NCBI GenBank assembly: GCA_947584825.1
Contig: CANPWR010000009.1
Coordinates: forward strand, 1-24,902
Length of the DNA: 24,902 nt
Direction: 5' to 3'
From: an uncultured Clostridia bacterium
Lineage (GTDB): Bacteria > Bacillota > Clostridia > Oscillospirales > Ruminococcaceae
In this document: positions 7,717 to 15,740 of the stretch, one piece after another
Numbering within the stretch: the first letter of the stretch is position 1
How the letters are laid out: the number at the start of each line of letters is the position of its first letter
The notes under the pieces: model-generated
The model's database searches: none
Seen by the model: the letters and a program-made list of their open reading frames with translations, nothing else
Told to the model about the DNA's origin: nothing
Position numbers and translations under genes: made by a program

Positions 7717-7998
7717 TTACTTTTTATTTTTAGAAGTTATTAATCCAATGATAGCAAAGATAATAATCACTCCTGCCACTCCGACTAAAATATAATAAAA
7801 AGTAGGCGTTTCTTTTTCTACAGTTGGCTTGCTTTCACTCTCAGCAAAAGGATCGTCGTCAGTACGTTCAGCAGTAGTATAAGAACTCTGTGTTGCAGAG
7901 GTTTGCGATTCATTTTTCTCAGCAAAGGCATTCAAACCAAAAGCTCCTATTGATGTTATGAAAACTGACGCAAGTACAGTTAATAAAATCTTTTTCAT
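7717..7998 (-). CDS. Small exported protein with C-terminal membrane anchor
   Basis: A 93-residue product with a signal peptide (MKKILLTVLASVFITSIGAF..., cleavage after NAFA at about 26), a 35-residue Ser/Thr/Glu/Asp-rich linker, and one C-terminal membrane helix (about 67-88) ending in SKNKK. Apart from anchor and linker almost nothing is left, so it may be a stalk or a membrane-held spacer. An in-frame TTG at 8010 would add four residues; the ATG at 7998 gives the normal MKK signal start, though its GGGTGG lies only 4 nt upstream. It shares its design (signal, Thr-rich linker, C-terminal helix, basic tail) with the gene directly upstream, 40 nt away, and the two are probably co-transcribed. 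Family not recognised. Confidence 0.75.
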   Translation of the reverse strand: MKKILLTVLASVFITSIGAFGLNAFAEKNESQTSATQSSYTTAERTDDDPFAESESKPTVEKETPTFYYILVGVAGVIIIFAIIGLITSKNKK

Positions 7999-8038
7999 AA
8001 AACCACCCAAAAACTTTTTAAAACTTTCAATTACTTTT

Positions 8039-8800
8039 CTACTTCATTTTTTTTGTAAACACGATTGCCAGCACAATCAAAATAACTCCGATACACAATG
8101 CAGGAATGGCGATCCACCAAAAGCTGAAACCTACACTATCATTGTTTGATAAAGCAGTTGTAACCAAAGACACTGTTTGATTCTGAGCTGTTGTAGTAGT
8201 TGTTGTAGTTTGGGTCGTTGTGCTTTGAGCAGTAGTAGTATTTTTAATTTTACCTTTGCCTGCTTTAAAATAACCTACTGTAGGCTCTATAATATTTCCA
8301 TATAAAGCAAGCTCTTTGTTATCCTCATCAAGAAGCTGCAAGCCGTTAAGAACTACTGTTCCCTGCCATAAGTCTCCTTGTATGCTTGCAACCTGACCCA
8401 TTTCCGATAAATCAAACTCCAAAGTATATGTTCCCTTTGATTCTGCTTCTATCGGATTTCTTGTTTCAGTTGACGCCCATAAATTTGTATTCATTGTCAG
8501 AAAATAAAAATCATCGCTGTTAGTATTATTGTTTATTATAAATTTCAAGCCGAATCCGCCGTTTACATTAAAATCAGCTATTGTTACACTCACTATCAAC
8601 TTCATTGCATTTACTGCAATTTCAGACCCGAAGCTTTCATCAAAAAAGTAAGTGTCAGCGTCATTTACCGCCGTAATCTCTTTCCCTATTTCATATGTCA
8701 GTTCGGTATTGTCTGCAAAAGCGGGTAATACCGAGCTCATCAAGCACATAATTGTAATTATAGCACTTATTCCGGCAAATAAAGCCCTTTTAATATTCAT
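8039..8800 (-). CDS. Exported beta-rich protein with Thr-rich stalk and membrane anchor
   Basis: A 253-residue product starting at ATG 8800, which has GGAGG 10 nt ahead; the longer frame adds 20 residues with no signal character. The signal peptide ends near PAFA-DN (about 30). Residues 30-180 form one domain with strands such as KLIVSVTIADFNV, FGLKFIINNN, GTYTLEFDLSE and VVLNGLQLLDED, resembling the beta-sandwich of carbohydrate-binding modules, though no named family can be assigned. A linker of Thr and Gln repeats follows (about 188-207), of the kind seen in ruminococcal extracellular proteins. A single helix near the end and KKMK finish the protein. No LPxTG-type motif is present, so it is probably held in the membrane. 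Likely a surface binding protein; ligand unknown. Confidence 0.8.
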   Translation of the reverse strand: MNIKRALFAGISAIITIMCLMSSVLPAFADNTELTYEIGKEITAVNDADTYFFDESFGSEIAVNAMKLIVSVTIADFNVNGGFGLKFIINNNTNSDDFYFLTMNTNLWASTETRNPIEAESKGTYTLEFDLSEMGQVASIQGDLWQGTVVLNGLQLLDEDNKELALYGNIIEPTVGYFKAGKGKIKNTTTAQSTTTQTTTTTTTAQNQTVSLVTTALSNNDSVGFSFWWIAIPALCIGVILIVLAIVFTKKMK

Positions 8801-8850
8801 TTTAATAAATCCTCCGTCAAAATTACCAAACTGATAATCTTTAGAATTAT

Positions 8851-8879
8851 AGTCTACCACAAATTATCTTTTATTTCAA
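8851..8879 (-). promoter_or_regulatory. Sigma-A type promoter of the two anchored-protein genes, with adjacent dyad
   Basis: Minus strand: TTGAAA (8874-8879), 17-bp spacer, TAGACT (8851-8856), 51 nt before the start at 8800. A 7-bp inverted repeat (8880-8886 with 8894-8900) touches the -35 box and could be an operator. A second candidate, TTGACC-17-TAAACT, lies further upstream near 8940-8970. Confidence 0.5.
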
Positions 8880-8988
8880 TAGCTTGAACGAAACAAGCTA
8901 ACAATATTCACATACTCTTGCTATGTAAAATTTAGTTTAACATAAATGAAAATGAAGGTCAAGCAAAGACCATATTGTTTCTTACAGT

Positions 8989-9017
8989 TTGACTAATAAA
9001 TTATCATATGATATACT
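8989..9017 (+). promoter_or_regulatory. Sigma-A type promoter of the SGNH esterase gene
   Basis: TTGACT (8989-8994), a 17-bp spacer and TATACT (9012-9017), 50 nt before the start at 9067. AAAGGA precedes the ATG by about 9 nt. Confidence 0.75.
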
Positions 9018-9066
9018 TTTTTCAGCGGAAAATAGTTCCGAAATAATTTAAGAAAGGAAATTCTCA

Positions 9067-10275
9067 ATGAAAAGATTATGTTCTGCACTTGTTGCAGCAG
9101 TAATGGCAATTTCGCTTTGTGCGTGTCAAGGCGATACAAGCAGTTCGTCTAGCGAACCTGTAAAAGCTAAAAACAAAGACAGTAATTTTGACAAGTACAT
9201 ATCAAATACTGTTGTTGCAACAGGAAACAATTATATGGTTGACAGTGCCGAAAAAGCAACCTACCGTGCATACTTCCCTGTTGAAGAATACGGCAATCTT
9301 GAATATTGCTTTTATTTTTCCAACACCGTTGATTCTACCTATGATAAAGGAACAGACGCTTACGCAGGTAAACCAGGCGGAAACTACACGATAGAAAGTG
9401 CGTTTATTGCCGACGGTGGAAGCGGTCCTGAAGATGAAATAACAAATAAAACAGAAGTCACTTTTGAAGGTCAAAAAACAAAAAGCGTTGCTGCAAACGA
9501 AGTGTTCTGGAGCGACAGTGTTGACTTTAACGTAGAGAAAGGTCATTATCTTGTTTGGGAATGGACATTAACCGGAAAAAACATACCATGTACAAATATG
9601 TCTAATCTAACTTCCTCAACGGCTGATTTATACGGTGAAGGAGAATTCTCATACTGTGATCAGATTCCGCTCCCACAGATGATAGGAGCAAAGCGTGGAG
9701 TGAAGCATAATGTTGCGGCTATAGGTGATTCAATCACTCAAGGCTGTATGACTGAATTTATGAAATACGAATTCTGGGCAGCAGGAATATCAAATCTTCT
9801 CGGTGAAGATTACGGATTCTACAACTGCGGGTTAGGCTGGGCAAGAACAAGCGATGCATCTTTAAACGGCAACTGGCTTGAACGTGCAAAAGCCGCTGAA
9901 ACAGTAATTGTAGCATTCGGAACGAACGACATTATATCAGGAGAATATCAGGCAGAAGAAGGAAACACCGCTGAGGAAATCGACCAATACCTGAGAAAAG
10001 TTCTTGATGTTCTAAAAGAAGTAGGGTGCAAAATAATAGTATTCAACGCTCCTCCTCAGGATTATGATGAAGCTCATGAGAAAATCAGAATTGATTACAA
10101 CGAATCGTTAAAAAAGACCTGTGAAGAATACAATGCACAATACTTCGACTTTGCTTCATACTTAAGCAGCGAAGACGAGCCTGCAAAAGCTATTTACGGC
10201 GGTCATCCCAACGGAGAAGCAGGCAAAATCGTATCCGAAGCCTTTGTTGAAAAGTATAAGGATTTCATTGATTAA
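9067..10275 (+). CDS. Lipoprotein SGNH/GDSL hydrolase, CE2-like esterase
   Basis: A 402-residue surface lipoprotein: MKRLCSALVAAVMAISLCAC with lipobox LCAC (Cys20), a Ser-rich linker, a beta-rich N-terminal domain (about 40-205) and a C-terminal SGNH hydrolase domain (about 212-402). Blocks seen are GDSITQG with nucleophile Ser222, NCGLGWAR with Gly255, FGTNDI with Asn287 and GGHPNGEAG with His380. The block V Asp that normally stands three residues before the His is Tyr377, so the usual triad is incomplete. A jelly-roll domain followed by an SGNH domain with a Ser-His dyad is the layout of carbohydrate esterase family 2, whose members deacetylate plant polysaccharides; that assignment is inference from layout. 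It is transcribed divergently from the anchored-protein genes, consistent with a role in polysaccharide use at the surface. Confidence 0.88.
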   Translation: MKRLCSALVAAVMAISLCACQGDTSSSSSEPVKAKNKDSNFDKYISNTVVATGNNYMVDSAEKATYRAYFPVEEYGNLEYCFYFSNTVDSTYDKGTDAYAGKPGGNYTIESAFIADGGSGPEDEITNKTEVTFEGQKTKSVAANEVFWSDSVDFNVEKGHYLVWEWTLTGKNIPCTNMSNLTSSTADLYGEGEFSYCDQIPLPQMIGAKRGVKHNVAAIGDSITQGCMTEFMKYEFWAAGISNLLGEDYGFYNCGLGWARTSDASLNGNWLERAKAAETVIVAFGTNDIISGEYQAEEGNTAEEIDQYLRKVLDVLKEVGCKIIVFNAPPQDYDEAHEKIRIDYNESLKKTCEEYNAQYFDFASYLSSEDEPAKAIYGGHPNGEAGKIVSEAFVEKYKDFID

Positions 10276-10316
10276 TATTTATAAAACACAATTAAACTAT
10301 TCTTGATTTATGCATA

Positions 10317-10347
10317 AAAAAACCTTCCGAGATTCGGAAGGTTTTTT
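10317..10347. terminator. Bidirectional terminator after the esterase gene
   Basis: A perfect 14-bp stem (10317-10330 with 10334-10347) with a 3-nt loop, A6 on one side and T6 on the other. It separates the convergent esterase gene and the large membrane-protein gene ending at 10392 and can work in both directions. Confidence 0.9.
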
Positions 10348-10391
10348 CATACCCGCAGTAACGACAAATAAATTTTTATTCTATACAAAAT

Positions 10392-13070
10392 CTATAGCTT
10401 TCTGACATACTGTGTAACTACAGTTATAAGAGACATTATCAAATTGTAAAGTATGACCACAGAAACCGAAAGTGAACCAAATGAACCCACAAGCATAAGA
10501 ACCAAGGCAATTAAAAGCCCCAGCAAGGCTGATGCTAACTGAACTGTCATTCCTAAGTTAGTTATAAAATTGAGCTTTTTTGCTCCGCTTATAAGCATTG
10601 CAAATGACGGGAAATGTCCCGAGCAGAGCATTGAAGCAGATGCCTTAGGAATAAAACCTGTCTGTTCTTCATATTCACTGTGGAATCTAAACGGAAGAAG
10701 CTTTAAAGAATCAGGTGAAACATCAAAAAGTTCAGACATAAGATTTAATGAGATAAATCCGTCAACAGATCTGATTACGGTTGTGATTTTTTGATTTTCA
10801 AGAACCTGAAGCCATTTCTTAACGCTTATACTTGAATTAACAGTAATAACAAACAGCGTTGAAACAACACCAGAAATTGAAAGATACATAGGAATATAGC
10901 CTTTTGTATATTCTTTTTCTTTTGACAGCGGAGGAAGACCCTCAATAGAGTGGTTTTCCATAAGCTCTCTTGTTCCGAACAGTATTCTTTGATTATCTAT
11001 CCAGCCCGAAAGTCCCAAGCCATCCTCGTAAATATAGCTTTCAACAGGATAGAGCATTTCAGTCTTACCTCTTAGCATATTATAAAACATCGACTGTAAA
11101 ACGCTTCCCGCCTGACAGGACAAGCTCGCTGCCATCAAGATTGATTCCTCTATAGGGGTAGCCGACATAGCCTTTAAGTTCACAAGATTGATCATACCCT
11201 CCGGGAAAAGCTGACGTGCGTCAACCAAAATTGAATTTGTATCTGCAAATTCTTCAACAGCAGAATATCCCAACATTACTCCTGATGAGCGTAAAAATCT
11301 TTTAGATGCCCTTGCAAGCGGCAGATTTACAACAAGCATTAGTGCAAAAGAGGCTGCAATTGAAATCGTTCCGGAAAATGCAGCGAAGCCTGATAAAACT
11401 CGTTGAGAAATACCGGAAGCGTTTCTGTCACAAATAAGTGCAAGCAGACCCACCAACACGCTTGCAAGAAGTAATATAGGTGCATATTTTCTGCTGTATT
11501 TATCAGCTATATCCATTGAATATGAGTGCTGAAGAAAATTGCTGTTAAACTCGGTCTTTCTCATTGTTGCAAGCTCAGGAAAATCATTTAGCAATGCGCC
11601 CTTTGTGAATTTTGCAGCAACATCCTCATTCAAAACATTTGTAACGGCAAATTTATCGTAATCGCCCGCAACATATCTGAAGCTTCTTTCAGTTCGGTTT
11701 ACTATAAGGAGTTTTCCCAATGTGTTGAATAAAAGTCCTAAAATAGCCACAGACATATAAATGTGATACGCTCTTGTCTGTATAATTCCCGGATTAATAA
11801 ACAAAAGCAATGACGATATAAGCGATGAACCTATACCCAGTGCGGCAACACTGTCGCAATCGGCATTCCGTTTTATAAGCTTTTTTATTCCCGAAATCAA
11901 AACCGTATATGAAACAAATGCAGAAACCAGACCCAGCACTATATTAGTAAAAATAAATGATTCTGCACTTGTTCTTTTAAATGCCTCAATTATAGGCCAA
12001 CCTAAATCATTTGCAAACGCTATGTATAAGCTGAAAAATGATGTAATCACCAGTATGCAAAGTCTTATAACAAGATTGCTCTTTAACTGTAAAATATCTT
12101 CAAGGACCTTAGGTGCTTCATTATAGTCTGTAAAATCCTTAACGTGCTTTTTGGCTTCGCTGTCCTTTACATCAGATAATTCTTCTGCATCAGGATTTTC
12201 CAAAACAAAGTTATCAACCTTGTCTTTTCTTCTCTCCGCAAGAATACGGAGTTTCATCGTATCAGTAGCACCCTCCGGGAAGACAATATCATCTTCAAAA
12301 TCTAAATTGATTTTTTCTAATTGTTCAGTTCTCGGAATTATCTTGCCTTCCAATCCTAAATCAACGTCTTTTATCCTCAACCGCTTCACAGGTGAAACAT
12401 TAGCTTCCCTGCTTACAGTGCCTCTTTCTCTCTTTAATTTCAAAAGACCTTCAATAATAGCGGTGTTTCCTGAAGTCTTTCTCAGTCGGAACCTGCTCCC
12501 CATACCAGCCTCAAGGCCTTCACGTTCAGCCTCTTCTTCCTCGGCTTTTTCAGCTTCTATTTTTTCTCTTTCCGCCTCGATCTTGTCGCTCAGCTTTTGA
12601 GCTAAACCCTTTTTATGTTTCTTTGCTTTATTGTCCTCAACATACTCAGATTCATTTTCATTGAGTGTATCGTCACCGACTTCAATATCAGGAAGTGTAA
12701 AATCTTCTACATTATTTGCTTTATCTTCAGTAACTAGCGTAGGTTCTTCATCTTGCAAAATCGGTGTATCTTCAACATTAGATACAGCTTCATCAACTAA
12801 AGAATCTATATCTACATCTTCAATTCCGCCGTTTGAATTCTCACTTTTGACCCCAGTCTCTATTGTCTCTTTAGGACGTCCGTCGTCAATAACCTCGTCA
12901 AAAATCGAATCATCAATAATAGATTGTCTTTCAGTTTTGTCAGTTTTATCCTCGTCCTTAGTGTCTGCACCGATAAGTGCGTCAACATCTGCATCGGACA
13001 AAGGAGTAACGCTTTTAGCCTTGTCAGAATATTCGTCTAAAATATCATCAAGATTAAAATTGTCTGCCAA
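10392..13070 (-). CDS. P1B-type ATPase-like membrane protein lacking all catalytic motifs, with long acidic N-terminus
   Basis: An 892-residue protein starting at TTG 13070 (AGGA directly ahead). Residues 1-330 are soluble and very acidic, with a Glu/Lys/Ala coiled coil at about 155-188 and no metal-binding domain. From 332 on the layout is that of a heavy-metal P-type ATPase: four helices (332-352, 370-395, 408-428, 436-456), two more (528-547, 562-583), a cytosolic part, and a last pair (840-888). Family landmarks can be aligned but are changed: the CPC site is NLPLA (582-586), the phosphorylation motif DKTGT is VDARQLF with Asp617, TGD is RSVD (767-770), and GDGxND is CSGHFPS (816-822). 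The nucleotide-domain strands remain (SGWIDNQRILFGTRELMENH, 688-707). It should not hydrolyse ATP or pump ions. It could be a scaffold or sensor. Stands alone; role unknown. Confidence 0.75.
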   Translation of the reverse strand: MADNFNLDDILDEYSDKAKSVTPLSDADVDALIGADTKDEDKTDKTERQSIIDDSIFDEVIDDGRPKETIETGVKSENSNGGIEDVDIDSLVDEAVSNVEDTPILQDEEPTLVTEDKANNVEDFTLPDIEVGDDTLNENESEYVEDNKAKKHKKGLAQKLSDKIEAEREKIEAEKAEEEEAEREGLEAGMGSRFRLRKTSGNTAIIEGLLKLKRERGTVSREANVSPVKRLRIKDVDLGLEGKIIPRTEQLEKINLDFEDDIVFPEGATDTMKLRILAERRKDKVDNFVLENPDAEELSDVKDSEAKKHVKDFTDYNEAPKVLEDILQLKSNLVIRLCILVITSFFSLYIAFANDLGWPIIEAFKRTSAESFIFTNIVLGLVSAFVSYTVLISGIKKLIKRNADCDSVAALGIGSSLISSLLLFINPGIIQTRAYHIYMSVAILGLLFNTLGKLLIVNRTERSFRYVAGDYDKFAVTNVLNEDVAAKFTKGALLNDFPELATMRKTEFNSNFLQHSYSMDIADKYSRKYAPILLLASVLVGLLALICDRNASGISQRVLSGFAAFSGTISIAASFALMLVVNLPLARASKRFLRSSGVMLGYSAVEEFADTNSILVDARQLFPEGMINLVNLKAMSATPIEESILMAASLSCQAGSVLQSMFYNMLRGKTEMLYPVESYIYEDGLGLSGWIDNQRILFGTRELMENHSIEGLPPLSKEKEYTKGYIPMYLSISGVVSTLFVITVNSSISVKKWLQVLENQKITTVIRSVDGFISLNLMSELFDVSPDSLKLLPFRFHSEYEEQTGFIPKASASMLCSGHFPSFAMLISGAKKLNFITNLGMTVQLASALLGLLIALVLMLVGSFGSLSVSVVILYNLIMSLITVVTQYVRKL

Positions 13071-13120
13071 TTCCTACACTTCCTTTTCAATATTGCTGTT
13101 TCCTTTTCTTTTATATTTCT

Positions 13121-13146
13121 ATAAAACAGGCAAGAATTATCCCGCC
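13121..13146 (-). terminator. Probable terminator of rlmB
   Basis: In minus-strand RNA, 13146-13129 folds into a 7-bp stem with two G-U pairs and a 4-nt loop, followed by TGTTTTAT. The same bases would be A-C mismatches on the plus strand, so it points to leftward transcripts leaving rlmB. The stem is short. Confidence 0.4.
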
Positions 13147-13272
13147 TCAAAAACGACGAACTAATTTTTTTCAAATATCTGCAGTATAACCTCATATAAA
13201 AAGTTTTTAAGATCTCGCTTTCCTGTATCAAGACAAACCACACTATAGAGTATTTTAAAATTCGATCGTTAA

Positions 13273-14154
13273 TCAAACCAACCTTGATTTTAAAACCTCA
13301 TACATAAAGATTCCACCTGCTACAGATGCATTAAGAGATGTTATTTTCCCAACCATAGGAAGCTTTAACAAAAAATCGCATTTTTCCTTTAAAAGTCGGC
13401 TTACACCAAATCCCTCAGAACCTATCACAAGACCTACAGCTCCGTCAAACGTAACGTTGCGATAATCCTCGCCGCTTGAATCTGTTCCGTAAATCCATAC
13501 GCCGTTTTCCTTTAGCGTATCAACCGCCTGACTGAGATTTGAAACTCTTGCAACAGGCACCCATGCTGCCGCACCGGCTGATGTTTTATAGACCGTATGG
13601 TTTAAAGACGCACTTCGTCTCTTAGGTATTATCACCCCATGCGCACCGCTTGCTTCCGCCGTCCTTATGATTGCGCCAAGATTGTGAGGATCCTCTATCT
13701 CGTCACAGATAATAATAAACGGAGGCTCGTTCTTTTCCTTTGCAATTTCAAGAATATCCTCAATTTCAACATACTCCGCACAAGCAGTCATCGCTATAAC
13801 TCCCTGATGCGAAGCTCCGTTTGCCATTTTATTAAGCTTCTGCTCGTTGACCTGCTTTATAACGATTCCCTGCTCCCTCGCCATTCTGCATATTACGGAA
13901 ATTGAACCTCCTGCTTCACTGTTCACATATATAGAATCTATCAGCTTACCCGATTTCAAGCTTTCAATAACTGGATTGCGTCCTATTATAATGCTTTTGC
14001 TGTCCGACTCGTCAAATCCTTTTGGAGCATAATAATTCTTGTTTGCTGTTAAATTTAAATCAGATGAACGTTTTCTTCTCGAAGGACTTCGATCATTATT
14101 TTCATATCTATTTTTAAATTTTTTCTTACCGTTATATCCTTTATCAGAGCTCAT
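13273..14154 (-). CDS. rlmB: 23S rRNA (guanosine-2'-O-)-methyltransferase RlmB/TrmH-family
   Basis: A 293-residue SPOUT methyltransferase that uses S-adenosylmethionine to methylate a ribose in RNA, most likely in 23S rRNA. Residues 1-50 are a strongly basic, Asn/Lys/Arg-rich extension. A substrate-binding domain (about 52-125) starts SIIIGRNPVIESLKSGK. The SPOUT domain carries DEIEDPHNLGAIIRTAEASGAHG (motif 1), GLVIGSEGFGVSRLL (motif 2) and LPMVGKITSLNASVAGGIFMYE (motif 3), which form the knotted cofactor site. GGAG lies 9 nt before the ATG. Paralogues with the same motifs act on tRNA or other rRNA sites, so the exact target is not proved by sequence alone. Confidence 0.92.
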   Translation of the reverse strand: MSSDKGYNGKKKFKNRYENNDRSPSRRKRSSDLNLTANKNYYAPKGFDESDSKSIIIGRNPVIESLKSGKLIDSIYVNSEAGGSISVICRMAREQGIVIKQVNEQKLNKMANGASHQGVIAMTACAEYVEIEDILEIAKEKNEPPFIIICDEIEDPHNLGAIIRTAEASGAHGVIIPKRRSASLNHTVYKTSAGAAAWVPVARVSNLSQAVDTLKENGVWIYGTDSSGEDYRNVTFDGAVGLVIGSEGFGVSRLLKEKCDFLLKLPMVGKITSLNASVAGGIFMYEVLKSRLV

Positions 14155-14205
14155 AAATAATTACTCCTACGTGTAAATCCAACTACTCAAATTACATTAT
14201 AACAT

Positions 14206-14242
14206 AAAAATCCCCAAAAGCCAATAGCTTTCGAAGATTTTT
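14206..14242 (-). terminator. Terminator of the small membrane-protein gene
   Basis: Arms 14227-14242 and 14206-14221 pair over 16 positions in minus-strand RNA (three G-U pairs, 5-nt loop), ending in a run of U. It lies about 42 nt after the stop at 14284 and before rlmB. Confidence 0.65.
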
Positions 14243-14283
14243 CTTGAAAATATTTTAATTTATTTCAAATCATAAAGATATGC

Positions 14284-14547
14284 TTAGAGAAGCGTGAAAA
14301 CCAAAAATCCCAAAAGAAACAAACAAGCCAGCAACAGCATAACGACGCAAGCTATAGCATTATTCCGTTCGTGGGTTTCCTGTTTTGACTGGCTCATAAT
14401 CGAACGGTACATTTCAAGCATATCCTCATCAATCTCGCTGACACGGTTTATATCACTGTTTTGTTTTGTAAAAAGTAATATCTTCTCATATTGTTCATTT
14501 TTAGGACATTTGATTTCAACAATCTGTTTATTTATCCCTTTTATCAT
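14284..14547 (-). CDS. Small C-terminally anchored membrane protein, unknown function
   Basis: An 87-residue product with a cytosolic part (1-63) and one very hydrophobic C-terminal helix (about 65-86, ACVVMLLLACLFLLGFLVFTLL). The soluble part begins with a beta-like segment (INKQIVEIKCP) and continues with a helix rich in Glu, Met and Ser. GGAGG is present 12 nt before the ATG, longer than usual. The lack of a signal peptide and the terminal helix suggest a tail-anchored protein. It has its own terminator and an upstream AT-rich region with repeats. No family is recognised; the Shine-Dalgarno and terminator argue that the gene is real. Confidence 0.65.
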   Translation of the reverse strand: MIKGINKQIVEIKCPKNEQYEKILLFTKQNSDINRVSEIDEDMLEMYRSIMSQSKQETHERNNAIACVVMLLLACLFLLGFLVFTLL

Positions 14548-14616
14548 ATTTGACTTAAACCTCCGACATCAATAAAATTCGCTCAAAATTAGTATTGACC
14601 GTATTTTTTTGCATTA

Positions 14617-14767
14617 TTCAACAAGAATTTAAAATTACACAAAATTCTGTTGAAAAAACTGTTGAAAAGGTTTAAATCTCAATAAAAAGTGTTTAAAATT
14701 CTGTTGAAAAAGTTGAAAACTCCCCAATTATTTGGCTTTTTATTAAAAATGTCTTTAGTGTTGAAAA
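14617..14767. repeat. Cluster of GTTGAAAA repeats upstream of the small membrane-protein gene
   Basis: GTTGAAAA occurs five times on the plus strand (14649-14656, 14661-14668, 14703-14710, 14712-14719, 14760-14767). A 17-bp copy of the same context is exactly duplicated at 14641-14657 and 14695-14711. An inverted copy, TTCAAC at 14617-14622, faces the first. The cluster fills the gap between ogg and the small membrane-protein gene. Confidence 0.5.
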
Positions 14768-14829
14768 TATTTTTTAAGTTCATTTAACTAAATATTTTAC
14801 TTACACGATGTTAAATTCTGCCATATAAT

Positions 14830-15690
14830 TTACAGTTGTTTATTTCTGATATAGTGAAAAAGATACTGCTGTGCAATTCCCTCTTTCCCTTTTATGCAAT
14901 CAGGAAGTCCATTCGGATAGTATTCCTCAAGCACACGCTTAATCCAAACGTCTACAGGAAAGGCGTCTGTGCGGTACATTCCGTAAAGGAGCGCACACTC
15001 TGCCACCTTTGGTCCTACACCCTTTATCGTCATTAGTGACTTTCTAGCTGAGTCAATATCCATTGATGAAATATCATCTAAGTTAAGTTCGCCGCTTGAC
15101 AGTCTTTTTGCAGCGTCAATAAGATACTTTGCCCTGAAACCTGCACGCAGAAAAGCCAGACTTTCCACTGTTTCATCTGCAATATCCTCATACAACGGAA
15201 ACCCTCCGTAATGCTCACACATTCTTGATATTATCCCTTTAATACGAGGAATATTATTGTTCTGAGAAATAATGAAAGAACAAAGTGCCTCCCATTTATC
15301 CTGCTTTAACATCCTGATGCCAGGAGCAAACTTACACGCACTTCTCATTGTTTCGTCTGATGAAAATTCCTTTTTTAGAGCCGAATAATCTGTTTCAAGG
15401 TCGAAATAATCTACCCAAATGCCTAAAAAATCATCCTCTAAGGTGTTATGTAAAGTTATCAGACTTTCACTGCTGTTTTTGCCATTTTTCTTCTGACTTA
15501 TCACAAGCGGTGTGTTAAGTCTAAAGCCTTTATATGCCTTGTCAAAGTCAACATCCAGCAAATCATTAGCTTTTTCGCTGTCTTTATCTATTCTCTCCCA
15601 GCGAAAGGCTTGTCCGCAGTCGAGAGTTTCGTCTAAATCAAAATCGCTCTGAACGAGTACAATATCATTACCGACAATTTCGTAGTTCAT
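14830..15690 (-). CDS. ogg: 8-oxoguanine DNA glycosylase, OGG1/AlkA type
   Basis: A 286-residue HhH-GPD glycosylase/lyase that removes oxidised guanine in base excision repair. The N-terminal OGG domain shows DFDLDETLDCGQAFRW (16-31). The helix-hairpin-helix is TIKGVGPKVAECALLYG (221-237) with the Schiff-base Lys228, followed by the GPD segment AFPVDVWIKR with catalytic Asp247. FIISQNNNIPRIKGII (139-154) is the conserved helix before the hairpin. Length and order fit the bacterial OGG1-like enzymes of Clostridia, not Fpg or MutY. AGAGG precedes the ATG by about 7 nt, and a plausible TATACT -10 box lies just upstream. Single gene. Confidence 0.93.
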   Translation of the reverse strand: MNYEIVGNDIVLVQSDFDLDETLDCGQAFRWERIDKDSEKANDLLDVDFDKAYKGFRLNTPLVISQKKNGKNSSESLITLHNTLEDDFLGIWVDYFDLETDYSALKKEFSSDETMRSACKFAPGIRMLKQDKWEALCSFIISQNNNIPRIKGIISRMCEHYGGFPLYEDIADETVESLAFLRAGFRAKYLIDAAKRLSSGELNLDDISSMDIDSARKSLMTIKGVGPKVAECALLYGMYRTDAFPVDVWIKRVLEEYYPNGLPDCIKGKEGIAQQYLFHYIRNKQL

Positions 15691-15740
15691 TTAATTACCT
15701 CTTTTATATCATAGTATACTTAGGATAGATTATATTTTTA

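Noticed and set aside
12151..13164. Two long Ser-rich frames on the plus strand (12151-12600 and 12631-13164)
   Set aside because: They lie antisense to the acidic N-terminal region of the pseudo-ATPase; the Ser richness is the mirror of Glu/Asp/Lys codons. No ribosome binding site or family resemblance.
13037..13276. 79-codon minus-strand frame before the pseudo-ATPase
   Set aside because: It overlaps the start of the large gene and the rlmB stop, crosses a probable terminator and has no recognisable features.
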